Shown: positions 1-6,058 of the stretch, in pieces
Position numbering within the stretch: the stretch's first letter is position 1
Layout of the letters: each line of letters begins with the position of its first letter
Assembly (NCBI GenBank): GCA_903953985.1
Contig: CAJBLW010000429.1
Coordinates: 1-7,688, forward strand
Reading direction: 5' to 3'
DNA: 7,688 bases
Origin: an uncultured Burkholderiales bacterium
Lineage (GTDB): Bacteria > Pseudomonadota > Gammaproteobacteria > Burkholderiales > Burkholderiaceae_C
Made by a program: the position numbers and the translations under genes
The notes under the pieces: generated by a model
The model's database searches: none
The model's input: the letters and a program-made list of their open reading frames with translations, nothing else
What the model was told of the DNA's origin: nothing

Positions 1-441
1 CTTGCGAAAGGATTCGGCCTGGTTCTCTTCAAGGGTGTTGAATTCGAGCTTGTCCAGCTTGGTCAGGCCATCGACCAGCTCAGCCACTGGCGAGCCAAAA
101 CGCTCAATCAACTCGATCTTGGTGATGCCGCAGTCTTCCATCGCATCGTGCAGCAAGGCGGCGGCAAGGGCCTGGGCGTCGAGTTTCCACTCGGTGCACA
201 ATCCGGCCACCGCGATCGGGTGGGTGATGTAGGGTTCACCACTTTTACGCATCTGGCCCAGGTGGGCTTCGTCGGCGTATTTGTAGGCCCGCCGCACCAT
301 GTCGGTGTCGGTTTCGCTCAGGTAACCCAGTTGCGCCTCCAGCACGGCAAAGCTGGCGGCGGCCGCATTGGCAGCCGCCGGGTCCAGCGCTTTGGGGCGA
401 CTGGCGCTTGCTTTGGAGATTTTGGGAACGACGGCGCTCAT
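1..441 (-). CDS. spoT: Bifunctional (p)ppGpp synthetase/hydrolase SpoT/RelA family, N-terminal part (cut by window edge)
   Basis: RelA/SpoT homologues make (p)ppGpp from ATP and GTP/GDP and, in SpoT, hydrolyse it, setting the stringent response in the cytoplasm. Only the first 147 codons are here; family members are usually about 700-800 aa. After a low-complexity Ala-rich start (residues 18-33), the N-terminal HD hydrolase domain is clear: RKSGEPYITHPIAVA (about 65-79, H74), LLHDAMED (96-103, H98, D99, E102, D103) and LVDGLTKL (122-129, D124). The metal-binding His/Asp residues are intact, so a working hydrolase is expected; the synthetase and C-terminal regulatory domains lie outside. The chosen ATG is the only upstream in-frame ATG, but it has no good Shine-Dalgarno sequence, so the start is less sure than the gene. 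It is last in the yicC-gmk-rpoZ-spoT cluster and sits behind an intrinsic terminator. SpoT rather than RelA is inferred from the rpoZ/gmk neighbours and the intact HD motif. Confidence 0.93.
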   Translation of the reverse strand, partial: MSAVVPKISKASASRPKALDPAAANAAAASFAVLEAQLGYLSETDTDMVRRAYKYADEAHLGQMRKSGEPYITHPIAVAGLCTEWKLDAQALAAALLHDAMEDCGITKIELIERFGSPVAELVDGLTKLDKLEFNTLEENQAESFRK

Positions 442-483
442 GGCATCAATGTAACGTAAGCCTTGGCTGGCTAGAAAAAAGCC

Positions 484-506
484 AAAAAAAAGCCCCATGA
501 AGGGGC
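484..506 (-). terminator. Intrinsic terminator between rpoZ and spoT
   Basis: Read on the minus strand, a perfect 5-bp GC stem (GCCCC / GGGGC, + strand 492-506) with a 5-nt loop is followed at once by eight T (+ strand A run 484-491). An A run lies before the stem, so a few A-U pairs may extend it past one mismatch. This is a textbook Rho-independent terminator 58 bases after the rpoZ stop. It either ends the yicC-gmk-rpoZ transcript or attenuates read-through into spoT. Confidence 0.8.
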
Positions 507-563
507 GTTTTCAGGTCTGGTGGCGGGACTGGCGGAGGCCAGACCAGGCCAGATGGCGGCGTT

Positions 564-764
564 TCAGGACACGCGCTTGAGCATTTCGATGCCGACTTTG
601 CCAGCGGCGATTTCTCGCAGGGCGGTCACGCCGGGTTTGTTCTTGCTCTCGATGCGGGGGGTATGACCCTGGCTCAGCATCCGGGCACGGTAAGTGGCGG
701 CCAAAACCAACTGAAAGCGGTTGGGGATCTTTTCTAGGCAATCTTCAACTGTGATGCGGGCCAT
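564..764 (-). CDS. rpoZ: DNA-directed RNA polymerase subunit omega
   Basis: Omega is the smallest RNA polymerase core subunit. It helps fold and hold beta-prime and, in proteobacteria, contributes to one of the ppGpp binding sites. The 66-aa protein starts MARITVEDCLEKIPNRFQLV and carries the family pattern: an N-terminal helix, then LAATYRARMLSQG (22-34) and the TALREIAAGKVGIE stretch (about 47-60). The length fits the short omega of betaproteobacteria (about 67 aa). A good Shine-Dalgarno AAGGAA lies 8 bases before the ATG, which fixes the start. It follows gmk by 30 bp in the same direction, so co-transcription is likely. A terminator follows it before spoT. Its place between gmk and spoT is the usual proteobacterial order and links the ppGpp target to the ppGpp enzyme. 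Confidence 0.96.
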   Translation of the reverse strand: MARITVEDCLEKIPNRFQLVLAATYRARMLSQGHTPRIESKNKPGVTALREIAAGKVGIEMLKRVS

Positions 765-794
765 GAGTTTTCCTTGAATATGTCTGTGCTGGAT

Positions 795-1415
795 TCAAGC
801 CGTCTTGAGGGCTTGAAAGGTGTCAGGCCGGGCGCGGCGTTGAACGTGGTACTTGAGACGCTGGGCGTGAACCACCGCTTTGAGGTCAAACAGTGCGCGG
901 TCAAATACTTCATTGATTATAACGAAGTCGAACTCCTTGGCCTGCGCCATCTCCACTGCGGCGTTTTGAAGGCGCAGCTCGATGATCTCGGGGGTGTCCT
1001 CGCCCCGGCGCTCCAAGCGCGAGCGCAGCTCTTCCCAGCTGGGCGGCAAGATAAAGATCAGCACCGCGTTGGCGTACATCTTTTGGATCTGAAGCGCGCC
1101 CTGGTAATCGATTTCCAAAATAACGTCTGCACCTTGGGCCATGCGCTCTTCGATCATCTTTTTGGAGGTGCCGTAACGCTGGCCATGCACATGGGCCCAT
1201 TCGACAAAGGCATCGCCCAGCACCATGGCATCAAACTCTTGTGCAGAAGCAAAAAAGTATTCTCGGCCGTGCTTTTCCTGGCCACGTGGGGCGCGGGTGG
1301 TGTGCGAGACGGTGGGCTGAACGCGTGCGTCCAGCTCCATCAAGGCCTTGACCAAGCTCGATTTGCCAGCCCCACTGGGGGCTGCCACGACAAACAGGTT
1401 TCCTGGGTAATCCAT
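795..1415 (-). CDS. gmk: Guanylate kinase
   Basis: Catalyses ATP + GMP -> ADP + GDP in the cytoplasm, an essential step of guanine nucleotide synthesis and salvage. The 206-aa protein matches the family length. The P-loop APSGAGKS is at residues 12-19, followed by the GMP-binding region with SHTTRAPRGQEKHGREYFF (about 37-55), where the TTR...G.EYFF pattern binds the guanine. VILEIDYQGALQI (about 98-110) is the conserved core strand, and the lid region with SRLERRGEDTPEII lies around 131-144. No key residue is missing. The Shine-Dalgarno is weak (AAAGAG). The gene starts 11 bp after the yicC stop and ends 30 bp before rpoZ, an operon-like arrangement. GMP kinase is inhibited by (p)ppGpp in several bacteria, which makes the link to spoT functionally sensible, though inhibition here is only inferred. 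Confidence 0.97.
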   Translation of the reverse strand: MDYPGNLFVVAAPSGAGKSSLVKALMELDARVQPTVSHTTRAPRGQEKHGREYFFASAQEFDAMVLGDAFVEWAHVHGQRYGTSKKMIEERMAQGADVILEIDYQGALQIQKMYANAVLIFILPPSWEELRSRLERRGEDTPEIIELRLQNAAVEMAQAKEFDFVIINEVFDRALFDLKAVVHAQRLKYHVQRRARPDTFQALKTA

Positions 1416-1426
1416 GCTGTGGCTCT

Positions 1427-2344
1427 TTATTCGATGTTCTGGACTTGTTCGCGCATTTGCTCGATCAGCACTTTCATGTCCACCGAGATGCGTGTCATCT
1501 CCAGCACGGCAGACTTGGAGCCCAGCGTGTTGGCTTCGCGGTGCAGTTCCTGAATCAGAAAGTCCAGGCGTTTGCCGATGTCCCCGCCCTTGGTGAGCAG
1601 GCGGCTGAGTTCGTCCAGGTGGGAGCGCAGACGGGTCAGTTCCTCGGCCACATCGATGCGGATGGCAAAGGCGGTGGCTTCGGTCAGCGCCCGGTCTTGT
1701 GCGGCCTCAGGCAGGTGGCTGCCATCGGCCAGGGCCATCGCGTCTTTCCAGCGCTCCAGAAAACGCTGGCGCTGCTGTTCAACGAGTTGTGGCACCAGCG
1801 GCACGGCCAGATCGGCCAGGCTGCGCAGCTGTTCAATGTGACCTTGCAGCATCGTGGTCAGGCGCGCACCCTCGCGGGCGCGGGCTTCGCGCAGGGCGTC
1901 CACGGCTTGGGTGGCCAGTTGCATCCAGGCCGCTTCGTCGGGTGCGGCCTGACCCGAGCTTCCAGAGCTCATGCGCAGCACATCGGCGACGCTTAACGAC
2001 CGGGCACTGGGTAACCAATCTTGTATTTTTTCTTGTAAGGCCGCGATTTTTTGCAGGGCTTGGTGGTTGGGGGCTTGCAGGGTGGCACCATCGCCGGCGT
2101 CCTGGCTGGCACGCACTTCAACTTTGCCGCGTTTGATCTGTCGGGTGATCAGTTCGCGCAGACCGGGTTCGAGCTGGCGCAGCTCTTCGGGCAGGCGAAA
2201 ACTCAGGTCGAGGAAGCGGCTGTTGACCGAACGGATTTCAAGCCCCAGGCGTGCGGTCGGGGCCGCGCTGGCGGGGGCTTCGCCGTCTGCGGCCAGCGGG
2301 CTGTGCTGCACGCTGGCGTAGCCGGTCATACTGTAAACTGACAT
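1427..2344 (-). CDS. yicC: YicC family endoribonuclease-like protein
   Basis: The YicC family is conserved in bacteria. Recent work on the E. coli protein assigns it endoribonuclease activity and a part in small-RNA (RyhB) decay. The 305-aa product (family about 290) has the N-terminal YicC-like domain starting MSVYSMTGYASV, with the signature EIRSVNSRFLDLSFRLPEEL and IKRGKVEV in the first 80 residues. The C-terminal DUF1732 domain (about the last 85 residues) reads DVAEELTRLRSHL, GKRLDFLIQELHREANT and ends with IEQMREQVQNIE, as is typical. The reading frame stays open 69 bases further upstream, but MTGYA marks the usual N-terminus and a Shine-Dalgarno (GAAGGAAC) sits about 10 bases before this ATG, so I chose it. 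It is the first gene of the cluster with gmk, divergent from rph. The family call is firm; the exact RNA target is unknown. Confidence 0.94.
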   Translation of the reverse strand: MSVYSMTGYASVQHSPLAADGEAPASAAPTARLGLEIRSVNSRFLDLSFRLPEELRQLEPGLRELITRQIKRGKVEVRASQDAGDGATLQAPNHQALQKIAALQEKIQDWLPSARSLSVADVLRMSSGSSGQAAPDEAAWMQLATQAVDALREARAREGARLTTMLQGHIEQLRSLADLAVPLVPQLVEQQRQRFLERWKDAMALADGSHLPEAAQDRALTEATAFAIRIDVAEELTRLRSHLDELSRLLTKGGDIGKRLDFLIQELHREANTLGSKSAVLEMTRISVDMKVLIEQMREQVQNIE

Positions 2345-2505
2345 TGAACTGGTTCCTTCGCGCCGCAGGCCGAACACCGGCTTGGGGCAATTGCCTATAC
2401 CCAAGCCCTTCAAAGGCTTGGCAATGCATGAAACAGGGCATTATCGCAAACTCGCCCACACCGCTTGCCGACGCCAGCATCACACCACTCGCAAAAGACA
2501 CACCC
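2345..2505. promoter_or_regulatory. Divergent intergenic region between yicC and rph
   Basis: These 161 bases must hold the promoters of both the minus-strand yicC-gmk-rpoZ cluster and the plus-strand rph-rdgB-hemW cluster. Candidates are weak. Toward rph there is TTGGCA (2418-2423) and CATTAT (2439-2444) with a short 15-bp spacer. Toward yicC there is TTGCCA (minus strand, ending near 2421) and TATAGG with a long 18-19 bp spacer. These overlap each other and the repeated GGCTTGG elements, so the two promoters may interfere. I cannot fix either start site from sequence. Confidence 0.45.
2379..2421. repeat. Triple GGCTTGG/CCAAGCC repeat with palindrome
   Basis: GGCTTGGGG occurs at 2379-2387, its complement form CCCAAGCC at 2400-2407 and GGCTTGG again at 2415-2421. 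The middle copy can pair with either neighbour: 8 bp with the first (12-nt loop) or 7 bp with the last (7-nt loop), giving two mutually exclusive hairpins. A perfect palindrome GGCAATTGCC (2386-2395) lies between the first two copies. The repeats are directly visible; a role as operator or leader switch is inference. Confidence 0.5.
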
Positions 2506-3258
2506 ATGACATCCACCTCTGTTCGCTCCGGCCGCGCTGCCGACGCTTTGCGCGCTGTGCGCATCACTCGCAGCTACACCATCCATGCCGAAGGCTCGGT
2601 GCTGATCGAGTTTGGCCAGACCCGCGTGCTGTGCACCGCTTCGGTCGAAGAAAAAGTTCCAGGCCACAAAAAAGGCAGCGGCGAAGGCTGGGTCACGGCC
2701 GAATACGGCATGCTGCCCCGCGCCACCCACACCCGGGGCGACCGCGAAGCCGCACGCGGCAAGCAAAGCGGCCGTACGCAAGAAATCCAGCGCCTGATCG
2801 GCCGCTCGCTGCGCGCCGTGTTTGACTTGAAAAAACTGGGCGAACGCACCATACACCTCGACTGCGATGTGCTGCAGGCCGATGGTGGCACGCGAACCGC
2901 CAGCATCACGGGCGCTTTTGTGGCGGCGCAAGATGCGGTGAATTGGTTGATGGCTACCGGCAAATTGACCGAATCCCCCATCCTCGACCGCGTGGCCGCC
3001 ATCTCGGTGGGCCTGAAAAACGGAACCGCCTTGCTGGACTTGGACTACCCCGAAGACTCGTCTTGCGACACCGACATGAATGTGGTCATGACCGGTGCGG
3101 GCAACTTTGTGGAAGTGCAGGGCACAGCCGAAGGTGTGGCTTTTACCCGCGTCGAGATGGATGGCATGTTGGCGTTGGCCGAAAAGGGCATCGCCCAGTT
3201 GGTGCAGTTGCAAAAGCAAGCGCACGACGAGCCCCAAACATTGACTTTCAGCGCCTGA
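2506..3258 (+). CDS. rph: Ribonuclease PH
   Basis: RNase PH is a phosphate-dependent 3'-5' exoribonuclease that trims tRNA and other RNA 3' ends in the cytoplasm, releasing nucleoside diphosphates. The 250-aa product is close to the family length (about 240). Visible signatures are RVLCTASVEEKVP (40-52), WVTAEYGMLPRATHTR (62-77), the phosphate-site GGTRTASITGAF (127-138, R130) and DSSCDTDMNVVMTG (184-197). D184 and D190 match the two catalytic aspartates of the family. The frame is open upstream and an ATG at 2428 would add 26 residues, but family N-termini begin near R-x-x-DALR, so the ATG at 2506 is preferred; the Shine-Dalgarno is poor. The C-terminal helix is complete, unlike the frameshifted rph of E. 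coli K-12. It heads a cluster with rdgB (19-bp gap) and hemW. Confidence 0.96.
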   Translation: MTSTSVRSGRAADALRAVRITRSYTIHAEGSVLIEFGQTRVLCTASVEEKVPGHKKGSGEGWVTAEYGMLPRATHTRGDREAARGKQSGRTQEIQRLIGRSLRAVFDLKKLGERTIHLDCDVLQADGGTRTASITGAFVAAQDAVNWLMATGKLTESPILDRVAAISVGLKNGTALLDLDYPEDSSCDTDMNVVMTGAGNFVEVQGTAEGVAFTRVEMDGMLALAEKGIAQLVQLQKQAHDEPQTLTFSA

Positions 3259-3277
3259 AGTTTTGCAAAAACCGTCC

Positions 3278-3901
3278 ATGAATATCGTTCTCGCCTCCAA
3301 CAACACGGGCAAACTGGCCGAGCTGCAAACGCTGTTGGCACCGCTGAACATGACCCTGGTGCGTCAGTCCGACCTGAACATCCCCGAGGCCGCCGAGCCA
3401 TTCAAGACCTTTGTAGAAAACGCCTTGGCCAAAGCCCGACACGCCGCGCACCTGAGCGGCATGCCCGCGCTGGCCGATGACGCAGGCCTGTGCGTGGATG
3501 CTTTCGGCGGCCAGCCCGGCGTGGACACGGCCTACTACGCCACCCGTTTTGGCTACCCCAAGGGAGACGACACCAACGTGACTGCTTTGCTGGAACAAAT
3601 GCAAGGCATCCAAGGTGCCGAACAGCGCCGCGCCGCCATGGTCAGCACTTTGGTGGCGCTGCGCAGCGCCGACGATCCAGAGCCGCTGATCGCGGTGGGA
3701 AGGGTGGTGGTGCAGATCACGCCCGAGCGCCGCGGCACAAACGGTTTTGGCTTTGACCCGGTGATGTACTTGCCTGCGTTTGGCAAGACCTTTGCCGAGT
3801 TGCCACCCGAAGTCAAAAATGCCCACAGCCACCGGGGACGTGCTGCGCAAGCCATGCTGGCATTGATGCGCGAACGTTGGCTGGACAGCGCGGCGCCATG
3901 A
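3278..3901 (+). CDS. rdgB: XTP/dITP pyrophosphatase (RdgB/HAM1 family)
   Basis: Removes non-canonical purine nucleotides by hydrolysing XTP, dITP and ITP to the monophosphate and pyrophosphate, which keeps inosine and xanthosine out of DNA and RNA. The 207-aa protein begins MNIVLASNNTGKLAEL with the S7-N8-N9-x-G11-K12-x-x-E15 motif, continues with FVENALAKA (45-53) and ALADDAGLCVD (64-74, D68 the likely catalytic base), then GFGFDPV and the C-terminal SHRGRA. Family proteins often have ADDSGL and SARY; here they read ADDAGL and TAYY, which from memory is common in Burkholderiales. MNIVLASNN is the usual family start, so the ATG at 3278 was chosen over the in-frame TTG 15 bases upstream. The gene lies 19 bp after rph and its TGA overlaps the hemW ATG. 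Confidence 0.96.
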   Translation: MNIVLASNNTGKLAELQTLLAPLNMTLVRQSDLNIPEAAEPFKTFVENALAKARHAAHLSGMPALADDAGLCVDAFGGQPGVDTAYYATRFGYPKGDDTNVTALLEQMQGIQGAEQRRAAMVSTLVALRSADDPEPLIAVGRVVVQITPERRGTNGFGFDPVMYLPAFGKTFAELPPEVKNAHSHRGRAAQAMLALMRERWLDSAAP

Positions 3902-5109
3902 ACCCGATGATGGACCCGGTGCACGCCATGCGCCCAGGCGTGCTGCAACTCAGCAGCCTGCCGCCCCTGTCGCTGTATGTGCACCTGCCCTGGTGCATCA
4001 AAAAATGTCCGTATTGCGACTTCAACTCGCATGAATTTCGCGAAGGCGCTGACCCGGTGTCGACGCAAGACGCCTACATCAACGCACTCTTTGCCGACCT
4101 GGAAGCCAGCTTGCCCCTGTTTTGGGGCCGCAGCATCCAGACCGTGTTTTTGGGCGGGGGCACGCCCAGTTTGTTTTCGCCTGAAGCGATTGACCGTTTG
4201 ATCTCGGGCATCCGTGCCCGCGTGCGCCTGGCACCTGATGCCGAAATTACCATGGAAGCCAACCCCGGTACTTTTGAAAAAGACCGCTTCAAGGCCTTCC
4301 ACCAAGCCGGCATCACCCGTTTGTCGATTGGCGTGCAGAGTTTTGACAACGAGCACCTGAAATCGCTGGGCCGTGTGCACGACCGGGACCAAGCGCTGGC
4401 GGCGGTGACCGAGGCCGCGCACGTGTTTGACACCTTCAACCTCGACCTGATGTATGCCTTGCCGGGCCAGACACTTGAGGGCCTCACGCAAGATATCCAG
4501 ACCGCGCTGGCTTTTGCGCCGCCGCACATCTCGATTTACCATCTGACGATCGAGCCCAATACGGTTTTTGCCAAGTTCCCCCCGGTCTTGCCAGAAGAGG
4601 ATTTGGCCTACGAGATGATGGACCGCATCACAGAGTTGACCGGTTTGGCAGGGCTGAACCGCTACGAGGTGTCGGCCTATGCCAAGGCTGGCCATCAGTG
4701 TGCCCACAACCTGAACTATTGGCAGTTTGGCGACTACTTGGGCCTTGGCGCGGGCGCACACAGCAAGCTCAGTTTTGCCCACCGTGTGCTGCGGCAGGTG
4801 CGTTACCGTGAACCGGCGCTCTACATGCAGCAAGCCATGAAGGGTGAGCCTGTGACGCAAAGCACCGAGGTGTCACGCCAGGAGTTGCCGTTTGAATTCA
4901 TGCTCAACGCACTGCGTTTGCGCGATGGGTTTGATTTGGCCGACTTTGTGGACCGCACGGGCTTGGCCATGACCAGCATCCAAAAAGGACTGACCCAGGC
5001 CGAGAAAAAAGGCTTGATTGAGCGTGACCTGCACCGAGTCTGGCCAACAGATCGGGGCTTTGACTTTTTGAGCGATTTGCAGGCGCTGTTTTTATCGCCC
5101 AGCGATTGA
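3898..5109 (+). CDS. hemW: Radical SAM heme chaperone HemW
   Basis: HemW (often misannotated as an oxygen-independent coproporphyrinogen III oxidase) binds heme and a 4Fe-4S cluster and is thought to deliver heme to membrane respiratory proteins. The 403-aa protein shows LYVHLPWCIKKCPYCDFNSH (26-45) with the CxxxCxxC cluster cysteines C33, C37 and C40. It lacks the additional cysteine of true HemN (which reads CxxxCxxCxC; here D41-F42 follow C40), which supports HemW. FLGGGTPS (84-91) is the SAM-binding glycine motif. Further family blocks are EANPGTFEKDRF, GVQSFDNEHLKSLGR and LDLMYALPGQT, with the LGLGAGAHS region and a C-terminal HemN_C-like winged domain (LRDGFDLADF...GLIERD). The ATG overlaps the rdgB stop as ATGA, pointing to translational coupling; other ATGs at 3907, 3910 and 3928 remain possible. 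It ends 11 bp from a convergent gene. Confidence 0.95.
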   Translation: MNPMMDPVHAMRPGVLQLSSLPPLSLYVHLPWCIKKCPYCDFNSHEFREGADPVSTQDAYINALFADLEASLPLFWGRSIQTVFLGGGTPSLFSPEAIDRLISGIRARVRLAPDAEITMEANPGTFEKDRFKAFHQAGITRLSIGVQSFDNEHLKSLGRVHDRDQALAAVTEAAHVFDTFNLDLMYALPGQTLEGLTQDIQTALAFAPPHISIYHLTIEPNTVFAKFPPVLPEEDLAYEMMDRITELTGLAGLNRYEVSAYAKAGHQCAHNLNYWQFGDYLGLGAGAHSKLSFAHRVLRQVRYREPALYMQQAMKGEPVTQSTEVSRQELPFEFMLNALRLRDGFDLADFVDRTGLAMTSIQKGLTQAEKKGLIERDLHRVWPTDRGFDFLSDLQALFLSPSD

Positions 5110-5120
5110 GCGCCTAAAAC

Positions 5121-5693
5121 TCAGTCGGTCGGGGTTGACCTGTTCGGCCGGATCCGATCCAAGGCAAATTTGAAGCCGTAAAGCATCAACAAGGCCCCCA
5201 AGGCGTTGCCAATGAACATTGGCCAAACGTCGACCAAGATATTGGCATCTTGCCTTTCGAACAACCACCAGAGCAACTGATGGCTGATGGCACTGGCCGC
5301 AGAAAAGATCAAGGTCATTTGCAGCAAACGTTGGGCAGTCATGGACATGATTTGAGGCGCCAACAGCTCTTTGTGCTGCAGGTACTTCATCACCAGCCAA
5401 GGCGTCAAGCCGGACACGAGGCCATTTAAAAAAGGCAACAACCAAGTGTCAACCGAAAAAAGCGCGCTGTCGATGAACCAGCAGCCCAGCACCAGACCCA
5501 GAGCCCCGGGTAAACCCAAGACCAATACCAAAATCACCCGAAAGCCCGCAGGTAAAAAGACCCAACTGATGCCTTCGCTGTAAGCGAAATTAGAAAAGAC
5601 CCAGCCGTTCAGTTCAAAAAACAGTACAAACAAAAAAGCGCTGGTCAAAACCAGCGCTGTTTGCTCAATGAGGTGATGAATGCTGCGGGTCAT
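5121..5693 (-). CDS. Polytopic inner-membrane protein of unknown function
   Basis: I do not recognise this 190-aa protein. It has about five or six hydrophobic segments: roughly residues 11-33, 42-58, 59-77, 84-102, 121-145 and 152-178. A short basic N-terminus (MTRSIHH) and a polar C-terminal tail (about 179-190, two Arg pairs of RIRPNR type) suggest both ends may be cytoplasmic. The stretch around WVFLPAGFRVILVLVLGLPG (44-63) recalls the PAG-rich second helix of MASE1-type sensory membrane domains, but that is only a resemblance and no output domain is attached. The ATG lies in the stop of the upstream regulator-like gene (ATGA, 4-bp overlap) and no Shine-Dalgarno is visible, so translation probably depends on coupling. 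A terminator-like hairpin falls in codons 12-21. The gene converges on hemW with 11 bp between stops. A paired function with the winged-helix protein is inferred from the overlap. Confidence 0.8.
   Translation of the reverse strand: MTRSIHHLIEQTALVLTSAFLFVLFFELNGWVFSNFAYSEGISWVFLPAGFRVILVLVLGLPGALGLVLGCWFIDSALFSVDTWLLPFLNGLVSGLTPWLVMKYLQHKELLAPQIMSMTAQRLLQMTLIFSAASAISHQLLWWLFERQDANILVDVWPMFIGNALGALLMLYGFKFALDRIRPNRSTPTD
5632..5658 (-). terminator. Intrinsic-terminator-like hairpin inside the membrane-protein gene
   Basis: On the minus strand the arm AGCGCTGGT (+ strand 5658-5650), a 4-nt loop TTTG and the perfectly complementary arm ACCAGCGCT (5645-5637) are followed by a T run (5636-5632, interrupted by one G and then TTT). 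The 9-bp stem, tight loop and T tract meet all criteria of a Rho-independent terminator. It lies 32 bases after the stop of the upstream winged-helix gene, but inside codons 12-21 of the overlapping membrane-protein gene. The structure is seen directly; whether it terminates is not known. Confidence 0.65.
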
Positions 5694-6058
5694 GCAACCG
5701 TTTTTTGATGGGCTTGCTGCATGGATTCACCCAGGTGACTGAAGTAATCCAGCGTGCGTTGGGTAGGGATCAGGAACTTGGCGCGCCGATCACCTTCGAG
5801 GTTCAGGGTGCTCAGCATGTCCTTGTCGCGCAATCGGGTAATGCGTTTGTGCAGCGTGGCAGGTGAGCCCAAATCGACCAGGCCAATGGCTTCGCGCACG
5901 GTCATGGGCTCATTTTCGTACCAACGCAAAACAACGGCTTGAAGCAAAGCCTTTTCGTTGGCATCCATCTCCAGGCCATCAGGCAAGGCCTGAACAACTC
6001 GCGCCAATTGTAAAAAGCGCAGGTAAGCTGAAGCAAAGGGGGTATTGGTTTTTTCCAT
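5690..6058 (-). CDS. Winged-helix (MarR-like) DNA-binding protein, putative regulator
   Basis: This 122-aa protein has the shape of a small winged-helix transcription factor, but I cannot name the family member. Residues 32-48 (DANEKALLQAVVLRWYE) form the first helix; 51-63 (PMTVREAIGLVDL) look like helix 2. GSPATLHKRITRLRDKDML (64-82) is a good recognition helix, and STLNLEGDRRAKFLIPT (83-99) forms the beta-hairpin wing with D90-R91-R92, a pattern seen in MarR-type wings. A C-terminal helix (100-117) could serve dimerisation. No ligand-binding domain is present. The ATG was chosen because it opens the frame and the downstream domain is complete; no Shine-Dalgarno is visible and a candidate -10 lies only 9 bases upstream. 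It overlaps the membrane-protein gene by 4 bp, suggesting the two work together. Three AACCAAT/ATTGGTT copies around its start could be its own operator (inference). Confidence 0.82.
   Translation of the reverse strand: MEKTNTPFASAYLRFLQLARVVQALPDGLEMDANEKALLQAVVLRWYENEPMTVREAIGLVDLGSPATLHKRITRLRDKDMLSTLNLEGDRRAKFLIPTQRTLDYFSHLGESMQQAHQKTVA

Noticed and set aside
774..1553. 259-codon open frame on the plus strand, antisense to gmk and the end of yicC
   Set aside because: Opposes an intact guanylate kinase; it crosses two real genes and its product has no recognisable motif.
1445..1996. Plus-strand open frames antisense to yicC
   Set aside because: The minus strand carries a full YicC protein with both conserved domains; the plus-strand frames are shadows of its codon bias.
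2251..2505. In-frame upstream extension of rph, overlapping yicC
   Set aside because: It would add 85 residues that match nothing in RNase PH and run antisense through the yicC start; the family N-terminus fits the ATG at 2506.
2410..3351. 313-codon open frame on the minus strand, antisense to rph
   Set aside because: Same reason: the plus strand encodes an intact RNase PH with all catalytic residues, and the antisense product shows no domain.
3553..4860. 435-codon open frame on the minus strand, antisense to rdgB and hemW
   Set aside because: It lies wholly opposite two well-recognised genes, its translation has low-complexity His/Arg/Gln-rich character without a recognisable domain, and long antisense frames are common in GC-rich genes.
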